Part shown: piece after piece, positions 16,022 through 23,409 of the stretch | Layout of the letters: every line of letters starts with the position of its first letter | How positions within the stretch are numbered: position 1 is the stretch's first letter | DNA from: Paenibacillus rhizophilus | Lineage (GTDB): Bacteria > Bacillota > Bacilli > Paenibacillales > Paenibacillaceae | DNA: 64,000 nucleotides | Direction: 5' to 3' | NCBI RefSeq assembly: GCF_003854965.1 | Contig: NZ_RQPI01000002.1 | Span: 62,001-126,000, forward strand | Program-made: the position numbers and the translations under genes | Notes under the pieces: model-generated | Seen by the model: only the letters and a program-made list of their open reading frames with translations | What the model was told of the DNA's origin: nothing | Databases searched by the model: none

Positions 16022-16603
16022 TTATTCATGCGCTTCCTGCTTCATCTGTGCATGAATGCCGGCCAGAAACGTATCGATCATCATTCTGAACGTTAAATCA
16101 AGATCCAGCGGCAGTCCGAACCCGCCCACACTTTCAATGGATGCAAAGCCGTGGAGAATGCTCCGCAAACCGCGTACGGTATGCAGCACTTTATCATCCT
16201 GCATATGATAAAAGCTTAAGATTTTCACTACCAAATCAACGATTTGGTCCTGGGCCAGATGAAGCTCGGGATCTTTCGGATCCGGGGCTCGCAGCGCGGC
16301 ATCGTATAAACCCGGGTTGACTCTTACAAAATGCACATATGCCTCGCTCAAGGCGTAAACGGCTTCATCGCCGGTACGGCCCACCGCGGCCTGCAGCATT
16401 CGCTCATACAGCCGGTTCAGGCTGTAAATCGCAAGTTTCTGCTTCAAGGCTGCCAGGCTGTCTATATGGTTATAAAGCGAAGGCGTTCGAATGTTTAGCT
16501 GCTTGGCAAGTTCGCCGAGCGAAATCCCGTCGAGCCCTTTTTCATTCACAAACTCGGCCGCTCTCAGCAGAATAACAGAAATATCCAACCCCATTCTAGG
16601 CAT
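16022..16603 (-). CDS. TetR/AcrR-family regulator (WHG-type C-terminal domain)
   Basis: 193 residues. HTH region GISLGELAKQLNIRTPSLYN near residues 25-45, then HIDSLAALKQKLAIYSLN. The C-terminal part, with DAALRAPDPKDPELHLAQ and RGLRSILHGFASIESVGGFG, matches the branch whose C-terminal domain carries the Trp-His-Gly-like motif. AGGAGGTGAAG precedes ATG 16603. The AT-rich tract upstream (around 16650-16690, with TATTATTATAATAAC) is a possible operator. Its likely former target, a drug transporter, is broken next door, so it may now be an orphan. Confidence 0.87.
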   Translation of the reverse strand: MPRMGLDISVILLRAAEFVNEKGLDGISLGELAKQLNIRTPSLYNHIDSLAALKQKLAIYSLNRLYERMLQAAVGRTGDEAVYALSEAYVHFVRVNPGLYDAALRAPDPKDPELHLAQDQIVDLVVKILSFYHMQDDKVLHTVRGLRSILHGFASIESVGGFGLPLDLDLTFRMMIDTFLAGIHAQMKQEAHE

Positions 16604-16724
16604 ATCTCTTCACCTCCTTTTATGTTGGTGTCCCAGCTCATCTCCCGAATACTAACTATATTATTATAATAACTAATATTATTAGTTTTCACAACACTTT
16701 TATACTCCATTTTTTCATTCCCCA

Positions 16725-17256
16725 TATCCGCTGGAATTCTTATGAGAAATGAAAATTTGTTCAATCGACATCGCATCCTCCGGATGAAAGAAATGTCCTG
16801 AATTCTCCATCCAAATGAACTGTTTTCCTCTAGGGGACTGAAGCGAAAGATAGAAATCCACAGCCAATTTACCGAAGATATGCACATCCCTCCTTCCATG
16901 AATAAATGTAACCCTTTATAGAAGGAGTGTACCAGCTCCCGCATGCTGTATTCCCTGAAGAGCAGGAACGGTTTGATCACACTCCACATACCGGGATGCT
17001 TGATCCGCTCATCCTTATAGTACAGCGAGTTAAACCGGGCTTGCCATTTCCGCAAAATGCCCCACTGCCCTACACTTTGCAGAAATGGCAGATCTCCCGC
17101 AGCCGTAAGCTCACGGATAGCTGTTCTGTTGACTCTTTTTATCGCTTCATCTTTAGCCCACTTCATGCCAAAGCGATCGTTCTCTGACCAGTTGATGATT
17201 TGCTAAATGCCGAAATAGTGGTGGAATCTCTCCGGATGCCGGCTGATGAGCTGAAG
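16725..17256 (-). pseudogene. Decayed alpha/beta hydrolase gene
   Basis: On the minus strand the frame reads LQLISRHPERFHHYFGI, then a TAG stop at 17205-17203, then QIINWSENDRFGMKWAKDEA and on through NRTAIRELTAAG. A frameshift occurs near 16890, after which another frame gives HIFGKLAVDFYLSLQSP and KQFIWMENSGHFFHPEDAM, the hydrolase C-terminal region with the catalytic histidine in SGHFFHPED, ending at a stop at 16725. The N-terminal part with the nucleophile is missing beyond 17256, where the sequence changes to a toxin remnant. At least one stop and one frameshift make it non-functional. Confidence 0.75.
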
Positions 17257-17331
17257 CCTCGAGCGTTGTCTTTAATGTTCATGTTCGGTATGTTCATTAT
17301 TGCTTTGCTAAGTTACCTCAAAAAGAAATAG
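17236..17331 (+). pseudogene. Holin-like type I toxin remnant
   Basis: The reading ends ALSLMFMFGMFIIALLSYL and KKK before a TAG: one hydrophobic helix followed by lysines, the pattern of small putative holin-like toxins common in Bacillales. No ribosome site precedes the ATG at 17236, and the first ten codons overlap, on the opposite strand, sequence reading as the decayed hydrolase, so the native 5' end appears lost by a rearrangement near 17257-17265. The downstream structured repeat is the normal 3' partner of such genes in my reading. Toxicity now is doubtful. Confidence 0.55.
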
Positions 17332-17451
17332 ACCGCCCTGTCCAAAGGTAGCGGTCTATTTCAAGCCCTACTTCATTCAAGCCGCCGCCCTTAAAAGCGG
17401 CTATTCATTAAGGAGTCGTGCCCAACGCACGGCTCTTTTTGCAATGTGCTT
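17317..17451 (+). repeat. Structured repeat, copy 2 (toxin 3' element)
   Basis: Matches 9474-9610. Three hairpins: ATAGACCGC/GCGGTCTAT (17328-17359), AGCCGC/GCGGCT (17380-17402) and AGTCGTGC/GCACGGCT (17413-17436) followed by TTTTTGC, which is a plus-strand terminator. The first hairpin begins at the toxin stop codon. In type I toxin loci such a region overlaps the antisense antitoxin RNA; no antisense promoter was identified here. Confidence 0.65.
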
Positions 17452-17514
17452 CATTTCCACCCAAAATACACCATGATTGAATCCAGAGAAAAAGCCACCT
17501 ATCGCTAGGCAGCA

Positions 17515-17540
17515 AAAGAACGGCACTTCTGCCGTTCTTT
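17515..17540. repeat. Hairpin repeated before the tRNA-Lys gene
   Basis: The 37-base block from AGCAAAAGAACGGCA to TGCCGTTCTTTCTGTA recurs at 20201-20235 with two or three changes. Here it follows no intact gene; it may be a copied tRNA terminator. Confidence 0.6.
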
Positions 17541-17654
17541 CTGTAAACGGTCCTCAGCGCAGCATTATTGGAGACAACATAATCTGCCCACCTAGTAAAT
17601 ACCCTCCTTCTGGTCAACCAGAATACTTCATGATACATATTTATCCACTCAGCA

Positions 17655-17704
17655 AAGAACCCTGCATGTAAAATTCACGATATCATTTTACATGCAGGGT
17701 TCTT
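17655..17704 (-). terminator. 20-bp perfect hairpin at the end of the GNAT gene
   Basis: AAGAACCCTGCATGTAAAAT and its exact complement around a 10-base loop, one of the longest perfect stems in the window. It overlaps the last codons of the GNAT reading, so it looks inserted into or fused to the 3' end of that gene. Confidence 0.7.
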
Positions 17705-18594
17705 AATATTCATTTTTAGTGTTCCACTGTTAAATAACCATTCAATAATATTTTCGCTTTTTGTTACCTTATACCCGAGCTTCTTATATATATTCAATGC
17801 ATTCTCATTGTTCGCCCGGAGTTCAAGATGGGATTCGTCTATCCCCTTGCCTGCCAAATGTAAGACGAAGATTTGTTCCGTAGAAGCCCTGTTTATTTCT
17901 TCGTTCACATTTTTTTCATCATCCCAGTAGAGCATAATACTGCCAATTAATTGCCCCTTATCAAATGCAGATAATGTTGTGCCCACTGCCCACAGCTTCG
18001 ATAACATGAAATGCTTTACTCCCTCTATATTCCATGGCTTCTCAGGAAAAGCTACATTGTAAGCTTGAACGTAATCTTCTACCTCTTTATCTTCTTTCAT
18101 CTTCCACTCCTTCACTTCAATCTGATCAGGATTAGGATAACACTCGATGGGCTCAGCAAGATTTCTAGCCATATGATAAATCCCCTCACTTACTATAAAA
18201 CCATTAGAAAGCACATATTCTGAACTTTCCTGCTCGGACGGGAAAAAGGTAAAGCAAATTTGGGTCTTTTTATTAACCGCATCTTTCTTGATCTCACTTA
18301 CTCTGTTCATTAAATGTTGAAATAAACTCTCTCTTAAGACCGCATGATCCGCAGTTAAGGGATTATACTTAATTTCCATCCAAAGTACATTTCCCGCACT
18401 ATTGCTACTGTCTGCTGCCATTATAGGATAAGTAGAGGAATATCCAACATATTTCCGTTGTCAAATTCGGGGGAAAGGTACGCTTCTCCTGGAATTACTG
18501 ATGTTTCAGGGAACATTTTGTTGTACGCTACTTGAACGTTATAAATGCTGTAGACGTCTTCCGGAATAAAGTTTCGAATTATGTAATTGTTCAA
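17675..18594 (-). pseudogene. GNAT acetyltransferase interrupted by a frameshift
   Basis: An open frame from 18421 gives 248 residues with the acetyltransferase core AFDKGQLIGSIMLYW and HLELRANNENALNIYKKLGY. Upstream in another frame, starting from a TTG at 18594 behind AAAAGGGG, lies NNYIIRNFIPEDVYSIYNVQ and then VIPGEAYLSPEFDNGNMLDI, the expected N-terminal part, ending in a stop at 18425. One base gained or lost around 18420-18430 would join them into about 305 residues. Either a recent pseudogene or a sequencing error; the downstream part alone could still fold. The last eight residues come from the hairpin at 17655-17704. Confidence 0.65.
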
Positions 18595-18898
18595 TCTATT
18601 GACCCCTTTTCAAATATTATTCTTGAATCAGAACTTCAGTATTTCCATAATTGTAAATATAACAAGCCAAAGAGGTTGTCCAGCTCATCCTGTGTCAATG
18701 GTGATAATTGGTTTTGTATGGAAGTACTAACTCTTTGCCTTCTTTTATTTGTTCCAACAGTAAATACATATCATTTAAGAAAATCCTCCATGATACTCCA
18801 CATCTATTCATTTTCAGCCCTTCTCCGATAAACAACAATCAAGTCAGACTCCTTTCTGTCCTAAACAAGTATTAATGAGCTTACATCTGAATGATGAA
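18595..18898. other. No intact gene; possible decayed small ORF
   Basis: On the minus strand, two pieces in different frames read MYLLLEQIKEGKELVLPYK and PLTQDELDNLFGLLYLQLWK, with a stop between them. They could be one small protein broken by a frameshift, but I cannot name it. Nothing else is supported here. Confidence 0.3.
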
Positions 18899-18928
18899 TT
18901 GAATTCACTTTATAGTACGCGATATAAT
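18899..18928 (+). promoter_or_regulatory. Sigma-A-like promoter before the nuclease-like gene
   Basis: TTGAAT (18899-18904), an 18-base spacer and a perfect TATAAT (18923-18928). The transcript would start near 18935, 126 bases before the ATG of the next gene, and run into the hairpin at 18955-19018. Confidence 0.55.
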
Positions 18929-18934
18929 AGTAAG

Positions 18935-19018
18935 CATAGGTTGTGAAGCACACGCCGCTTTTAATACTTTATCCATCCGAGCTGATTTCAGGGGATATTG
19001 TATTAAGGCGGCTTTTTT
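18935..19018 (+). ncRNA. Candidate small RNA or attenuator leader
   Basis: Between the promoter and the nuclease-like gene, GCCGCTTTTAATAC pairs with GTATTAAGGCGGC over a roughly 34-base loop and is followed by seven T. A transcript stopping here would be about 85 bases. It may be an independent small RNA or a leader controlling the next gene; no known riboswitch class is recognised. Confidence 0.45.
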
Positions 19019-19060
19019 TGCGGGAAAAATTAACGCTCGATTGAGAGTTCAAGGGGGAGC

Positions 19061-19717
19061 ATGGGTATGCCGCGATTTGAGCAGCAATACGAGGAATGGT
19101 TAAAAAGCAATCTGGAGAATGAGAGTAACCACAGGCGAAAGGAGTTACTTGTCAAAGGGTTAGGCCACGGAACGGTTGAGTTCCTCCGCAGGGTATGGTT
19201 CCCGGCAATCGGGAATTTAGATCATCTGTTTCCTGAATGGGAAGTACGCGATTTCAATAACGGCTACCGCTATCTGGATTTGGCTTATATGCCTGGAGGT
19301 GTGAAAGGCGGGATTGAGATTCAAGGCTATGGACCGCATGCCAGAGATCTGGATGTCAGACGGTTCAAGGATTTATGCCGCCGGCATTGCTTGTTAGCCT
19401 TGGATGGTTGGACCTTCCTCCCTATCGCTTATCCTTCGATTGTCGAAGAGCCCAAGCAATGCCAGCAGTTGGTGCTGTCTTTTATAGGTAAATTCATCGC
19501 GACGGATGTTTCTTCCACGTTAACATGGCTGGAAGCGGAGACTCTGCGTTTCGCAAGACGTGTGCTCAGGGCGTTCACCCCCTTAGAACTTGCGCATCAT
19601 CTCAAAGTAACCGATCGACACGCCAGACGAATTCTACATCAGTTGGTCAAACAGCAGTTATTGGATGTCGCAAGCGGCGGGCAGCAGCGCAATCGTACAT
19701 ACCAGATGAGAGTATAA
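19061..19717 (+). CDS. Restriction-endonuclease-like (EDxHD/DUF559-type) protein with C-terminal HTH
   Basis: 218 residues. The middle reads YRYLDLAYMPGGVKGGIEIQ then GYGPHARDLDVRRFKDLCRR and ALDGWTFLPIAY. The order of an Asp (73), Glu-x-Gln (86-88), His-x-x-Asp (around 93-96), an Arg/Asp helix and a Gly-Trp strand parallels Vsr/DUF559-type nuclease folds, with Gln in place of a usual Asp or Lys. Residues about 165-215 form a winged helix-turn-helix (FTPLELAHHLKVTDRHARRI). Likely DNA-binding; nuclease activity is inferred and the catalytic set is not certain. AAGGGGGAGC precedes ATG 19061. The leader carries its own promoter and terminator. Its neighbours are decayed genes and repeats, so it may be mobile or orphan. 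Confidence 0.6.
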   Translation: MGMPRFEQQYEEWLKSNLENESNHRRKELLVKGLGHGTVEFLRRVWFPAIGNLDHLFPEWEVRDFNNGYRYLDLAYMPGGVKGGIEIQGYGPHARDLDVRRFKDLCRRHCLLALDGWTFLPIAYPSIVEEPKQCQQLVLSFIGKFIATDVSSTLTWLEAETLRFARRVLRAFTPLELAHHLKVTDRHARRILHQLVKQQLLDVASGGQQRNRTYQMRV

Positions 19718-20200
19718 CACATGTTCAGAAGCTTGGATTATAAAGAGAATATGGTTTAAATACCTAAAATTCTCGTAGCCGTCGTAGTGGTGGAAGGGTC
19801 TGGCGAAAGCAACGGACCGAGGTGCTCTTATTTCCACAAAAAGCAATGTTTCACCAAGCTAGCGGACTCAAATGCGCTTATTCACTCCCATTCAACCGAA
19901 ATACGCATACTGGAGAGGCAATAAGCGCGGTACGGTCCGTTAGCACGGCTAATTGTGACAAATAGAGAAAATAAGGGCTGGACGGTCCGTAGAGGTCATC
20001 ATGAGTTGGTGATTCAGACAGTAAGACATTGAGATAGTAGGTGATTCAGACAGTGGGAGATTCATACAGTAGGACATTGGAACAGTTGAACCATGGGACA
20101 ATCCGAAACCGAAAGCTAAACAACGATAGCATAACTTTGGCTTAGGCCTTTAGTTACCCTGCCTCCTGCCTCCCACCAGATCACACAGGTTCCCCACACA
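19718..20200. repeat. Gene-free repeat-rich stretch
   Basis: No coding frame is convincing. An inverted pair lies at about 19820-19841 (ACGGACCGAGGTGCTCTTAT) and 19968-19992 (AAATAAGGGCTGGACGGTCC), bracketing further GGTCCGTTAG-like pieces, as in intergenic repeats seen in Paenibacillus. At 20009-20080, GTGATTCAGACAGT and the related GATTCATACAGT recur with AGACATT/GGACATT between them, an imperfect tandem repeat. Confidence 0.5.
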
Positions 20201-20203
20201 GCA

Positions 20204-20229
20204 AAAGAACGGCATCTCTGCCGTTCTTT
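20204..20229 (-). terminator. Terminator of the tRNA pair
   Basis: AAAGAACGGCA/TGCCGTTCTTT stem with a four-base loop; on the minus strand it follows the tRNA-Lys 3' end by six bases and continues into TTTTGC. Repeated at 17515-17540. Confidence 0.75.
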
Positions 20230-20234
20230 CTGTA

Positions 20235-20307
20235 TGGACTCTCAGGGGCTCGAACCCTGGACAAATAGATTAAGAGTCTACTGCTCTACCAACTGAGCTA
20301 AGAGTCC
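20235..20307 (-). tRNA. tRNA-Lys (anticodon CTT)
   Basis: 73 bases folding into a full cloverleaf: acceptor GGACTCT/AGAGTCC, D arm GCTC/GAGC, anticodon arm GTAGA-CTCTTAA-TCTAT and T arm CAGGG-TTCGAGC-CCCTG, discriminator A. CCA is not encoded. The anticodon CTT reads AAG lysine codons. Transcribed after tRNA-Ala. Confidence 0.95.
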
Positions 20308-20329
20308 ATGTATAAAATAAAATATATGG

Positions 20330-20402
20330 TGGAGCCTAGGGGGATCGAACCCCTGACCTCATCGCTGCCAGCGATGCGCTCTCCCAGCTGAGCTAAGGCC
20401 CC
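20330..20402 (-). tRNA. tRNA-Ala (anticodon GGC)
   Basis: 73 bases: acceptor GGGGCCT/AGGCTCC, D arm GCTC/GAGC, anticodon arm CATCG-CTGGCAG-CGATG and T arm AGGGG-TTCGATC-CCCCT, discriminator A. The second tRNA follows 22 bases downstream; both share the terminator at 20204. Confidence 0.95.
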
Positions 20403-20601
20403 ATGTATCGAATTCCGATATGTATGAATCGGCTTCTAAGTGTCTTCCGCTTATTCATGTCTCGCAGCCGACTTCTATATCATATAAAATTATGAGCCAT
20501 GTGTCAACAATTATTTTAAAAAAACATTCAGTCGGAAAGTACCGGATTGTAATCCTGTGGAGTAAGGAGCCTGCGGAGTGGACAAACTGTAGAGCCTGGG
20601 C

Positions 20602-21078
20602 TTACAGTCCGTCCGTCTCCGAAGGATTTTTGGACAGGAGCGCCTTCAGTTCCTTCATAAACATATTGATGTCTTTGAACTGGCGGTACACGGACGCGAA
20701 GCGGACGTAGGCGACCTCATCCACAGGATAGAGCTGCTCCATTACAAGCTCGCCAATCTGCTGGCTCTCGACCTCGGCTACAGCGATGCCGCGCAGCGAT
20801 TTCTCGACCTCGGAGACGATCACCTCAAGCCGTTCGACGGATACGGGGCGTTTTTCGCAGGCACGGATCAGGCCGCGCAGTATTTTGTCGCGGCTGAATT
20901 CTTCGCGGCTGCCGTCCTTTTTAATGACGATCAGCGGGGTCTCCTCCACCATCTCAAATGTGGTGAAGCGCCGGCTGCACCGCTCGCACTCGCGCCTGCG
21001 GCGGATCGATTTATTTTCATTGGCCGGACGTGAATCGAGCACTTTGGTGTTGGTATGATCGCAGTATGGGCATTTCAT
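20602..21078 (-). CDS. nrdR: Ribonucleotide reductase repressor NrdR
   Basis: 158 residues. Zinc ribbon [20 protein letters not shown] with a second pair in [16 protein letters not shown], then the ATP-cone domain beginning [19 protein letters not shown]. NrdR senses ATP/dATP through the cone and represses ribonucleotide reductase genes by binding NrdR boxes. In Bacillus it lies near coaE and polA; the same neighbourhood is kept here. Its start at 21078 has the canonical MKCPYC opening. No nrd genes are in the window. Confidence 0.97.
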   Translation of the reverse strand: MKCPYCDHTNTKVLDSRPANENKSIRRRRECERCSRRFTTFEMVEETPLIVIKKDGSREEFSRDKILRGLIRACEKRPVSVERLEVIVSEVEKSLRGIAVAEVESQQIGELVMEQLYPVDEVAYVRFASVYRQFKDINMFMKELKALLSKNPSETDGL

Positions 21079-21204
21079 GATCTGATCACTTCCTTTGAAA
21101 AGGTTTTGGTTTTTACTTTTCCAGAAAACACCTTTAATTATGAGTAATTAATGTGGCAAGTCCGGCGCATAATACAGTTACCAACCGATAGGAGGTGAAC
21201 AGAA

Positions 21205-21435
21205 ATGGCCCAATCAAGCAATGGGAGCTCCAGCTCTAACAACCTTGTCATACCAAGAGCGAATGCGGCTTTGGAGCAACTGAAATATGAAGTTGCCCAA
21301 GAACTTGGTATCACTCTTTCTCCTGATGGATATCAAGGCAATAAAACTTCTTATGAGAACGGTTCGATCGGAGGTTACATCACGAAACGTCTTGTAACTC
21401 TGGCCGAGCAACAACTGGCAGGTCAGTTCCAATAA
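21205..21435 (+). CDS. Alpha/beta-type small acid-soluble spore protein
   Basis: 76 residues. NNLVIPRANAALEQLKYEVA then LGITLSPDGYQGNKTSYENG and GGYITKRLVTLAEQQLAGQF are the two conserved blocks of alpha/beta SASPs, which coat spore DNA and give UV resistance; the germination protease site is expected in the first block. GGAGGTGA lies just before ATG 21205. Single gene, divergent from nrdR, with its own terminator. Likely sigma-G dependent. Confidence 0.96.
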   Translation: MAQSSNGSSSSNNLVIPRANAALEQLKYEVAQELGITLSPDGYQGNKTSYENGSIGGYITKRLVTLAEQQLAGQFQ

Positions 21436-21456
21436 TCTGCCCACATAAGCTTGCCG

Positions 21457-21500
21457 AAGAAGTGCTGAACGGTCCGAAGCGGCCTATCGGCACTTCTTTT
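21457..21500 (+). terminator. Terminator after the spore protein gene
   Basis: GAAGAAGTGC/GCACTTCTT stem followed by TTTTC, 21 bases after the stop. The stem is usable in both directions, so it may also end the slt transcript converging from the right. Confidence 0.75.
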
Positions 21501-21517
21501 CTCGTGCACGGCAGCCG

Positions 21518-22087
21518 CTAAAAAACGTCCCCGTAGATCTCCGTGTACTGATTGTAATAATAAATGACGCGCTGTACATAGTGGCGGGTTTCGCCGAACG
21601 GAATATTTTTGACATCCTCTTCGCTTCCGTTCCATGAGCCTTCCTTGAGCCAGCGCTGCACCTTGCCGGGTCCGGCATTATAGGCCGCAATGACCGCCGT
21701 ACGGTTCCCATCAAACTCGCCGGACAAGGAATGAAGATACCAGGCGCCCAGCTCGATATTAGCAGAAGGCTCATTCTTGAGCCGTTTCATCGAAACGTCG
21801 GGGAGCTTGGCCTGTTCCAGAGCCCATTTGGCGGTATCCGGCATCAGCTGCATGAGTCCGATTGCTCCCTTTCTCGACTCGCGTCCGGTCTTGTAGTTCG
21901 TCTCCACCCGAATGATTGCCGCAATAAGATAAGGGTCAACTTGATACGTAGAGCTGTGCTTGCGGATTTCTTCCTTATAATAAATCGGATAGAACCATGA
22001 CATCCAGTTGGTGCTAAGGAACAGAATGGCGATGAAGCCGAGAAATAGCAGCAGCAGAACTCTTTTTTTACGAAGCCATTTCAGCAT
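21518..22087 (-). CDS. Membrane-anchored lytic transglycosylase (SLT domain)
   Basis: 189 residues. One N-terminal membrane segment (VLLLLFLGFIAILFLSTNWM) anchors it; the SLT domain follows with RVETNYKTGRESRKGAIGLM QLMPDTAKWA around residue 70-100, the catalytic Glu being in VETN, and AVIAAYNAGPGKVQRWL. Cleaves peptidoglycan glycan strands. The ATG at 22087 overlaps the stop codon of coaE as ATGCTGA, so translation is probably coupled; a GTG 21 bases upstream is an alternative start. Same position relative to coaE as in several Bacillales. Confidence 0.92.
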   Translation of the reverse strand: MLKWLRKKRVLLLLFLGFIAILFLSTNWMSWFYPIYYKEEIRKHSSTYQVDPYLIAAIIRVETNYKTGRESRKGAIGLMQLMPDTAKWALEQAKLPDVSMKRLKNEPSANIELGAWYLHSLSGEFDGNRTAVIAAYNAGPGKVQRWLKEGSWNGSEEDVKNIPFGETRHYVQRVIYYYNQYTEIYGDVF

Positions 22088-22680
22088 GGCAGACCCAGCC
22101 TGTCCCACAAAACGGCGATCTGCCGCTCGGTGTCGGCCACATCCCCGCTGTTATTGATGACAAAATCGGCTTTGGCGCGCTTCAGCTCAATATCCATTTG
22201 GGAGTCCAGCCGGGCTTCAGCCTGCTCCCGTGTCAGTCCGTTTCGTTTCATCAGACGCTCAAGCTGTATTTCACGCGGCGCATAGACGACCAAAATTCGC
22301 TCAAACATATCCTCCTGCCCCGACTCGAAGAGCAGGGGGATATCAGCTATAACCAGGCGTTCGGGCGCTTCCTTCTCCAGTGCCTGCATCCGTTCCCGGG
22401 TAATCCGGCGGATGGCCGGATGGGTCATTCCATTCAGAGCCTTCAAGGCTTCAGGATCGTTAAATACAATTTCCCCCAGCTTGGAGCGGTTGAGCGTTCC
22501 GTCAGGGAGCAGTATCCCCTCGCCAAAATGCTTCGCAACGGCGGCCAGCACCTCGTGTCCGGGGAGCATAACCTCCCGTGCAATGGCGTCGGCGTCAACG
22601 ACCTTTGCCCCTTTCTCAGCGAGAATGGCGGACACGGTGCTTTTTCCGGAGGCAATTCCTCCGGTCAAGCCCATAATCAT
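22081..22680 (-). CDS. coaE: Dephospho-CoA kinase
   Basis: 199 residues. Opens MIMGLTGGIASGKSTVSAIL with the P-loop GGIASGKS, then VVDADAIAREVM, and LVIADIPLLFESGQEDMF later. Phosphorylates the 3' hydroxyl of dephospho-CoA in the last step of coenzyme A synthesis. Lies 9 bases after ytaF and overlaps slt, so polA-mutM-ytaF-coaE-slt reads as one run on the minus strand. Confidence 0.97.
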   Translation of the reverse strand: MIMGLTGGIASGKSTVSAILAEKGAKVVDADAIAREVMLPGHEVLAAVAKHFGEGILLPDGTLNRSKLGEIVFNDPEALKALNGMTHPAIRRITRERMQALEKEAPERLVIADIPLLFESGQEDMFERILVVYAPREIQLERLMKRNGLTREQAEARLDSQMDIELKRAKADFVINNSGDVADTERQIAVLWDRLGLPC

Positions 22681-22689
22681 GTTTTCACC

Positions 22690-23409
22690 TCATAACAGCT
22701 TCAATATTCCTATGGCAATCAAGAGCAGAGCAGGCAGCACCGAGGCGCGCTTCATCCAAACGCTTCCGGCATATCGCAGTCCTGTGTTGAGTCCAAGAAC
22801 CAGGATACTGCCGCTGAACAGGGCGATCACAAGCGACGTCCAGAGCGGATTAAATCCGAGGAGCGCAGCCCCAAGGCCCGCTCCGAAAGCGTCAAGAGAT
22901 AGAGCAATGCCCAACAAGAACGCTTCTACCGATGAGATACTGCCCGATTTATCCATATCAGCCGAAGACGGAGTGCGCAAAATTTGAACGACAATCCCCA
23001 GCCTGCGAAACTCAAGGGAAAATACCGCCGATTTCTCCGGCTCCGCTTCCGGTTTTTCATCCGTCATTACCGGGTATCTTTCACTCTCTTCTGCGCCAGA
23101 TCCCAAACCGGCCCCCTCGAACGGCTTCTCTTCATCCTTCTGCATCATCAACTGTACCAAAGACCAGCAGCCCATCAGAAGTATGATGACCGCCCCGAAC
23201 AGGGAAGCGATATGAGGCGAAACGACTTTGGCCAGCAGCGCGCCAACCTGCATCGAGACACACATCACAACACCGGAACAGATTGAGATAATGAGAACGG
23301 AAAGCAGAGGTATTTTCAGTTTGCGCAATCCGTATGTAATACCGACACCGAAACCGTCCAGACTCAGGGCAAAAGCCAGCAGCAGCAGTGAAAAAATGGG
23401 GCTGATCAC
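22690..23409 (-). CDS. ytaF: Sporulation membrane protein YtaF (MntP-like)
   Basis: About 239 residues with six hydrophobic segments in two halves: FSLLLLAFALSLDGFGVGIT in the first and EAFLLGIALSLDAFGAGLGA in the second, each with the LSxD motif of the MntP/YtaF superfamily. A charged loop separates them. The GTG at 23409 (eight bases after GGGAGG) is preferred over a TTG at 23415. YtaF is produced during sporulation in Bacillus; substrate unknown. Followed after 9 bases by coaE. Confidence 0.9.
   Translation of the reverse strand: MISPIFSLLLLAFALSLDGFGVGITYGLRKLKIPLLSVLIISICSGVVMCVSMQVGALLAKVVSPHIASLFGAVIILLMGCWSLVQLMMQKDEEKPFEGAGLGSGAEESERYPVMTDEKPEAEPEKSAVFSLEFRRLGIVVQILRTPSSADMDKSGSISSVEAFLLGIALSLDAFGAGLGAALLGFNPLWTSLVIALFSGSILVLGLNTGLRYAGSVWMKRASVLPALLLIAIGILKLL

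Noticed and set aside
16564..17166. 200-codon frame as one intact gene
   Set aside because: Only the first part resembles a hydrolase; the rest is out of frame and runs into the TetR gene, so it is treated as a pseudogene.
17408..17638. 76-codon minus-strand frame
   Set aside because: It reads through the structured repeat and the duplicated hairpin, so it is a by-product of repeats.
18532..18831. 99-codon plus-strand frame
   Set aside because: Antisense to the N-terminal part of the frameshifted acetyltransferase, with no ribosome site.
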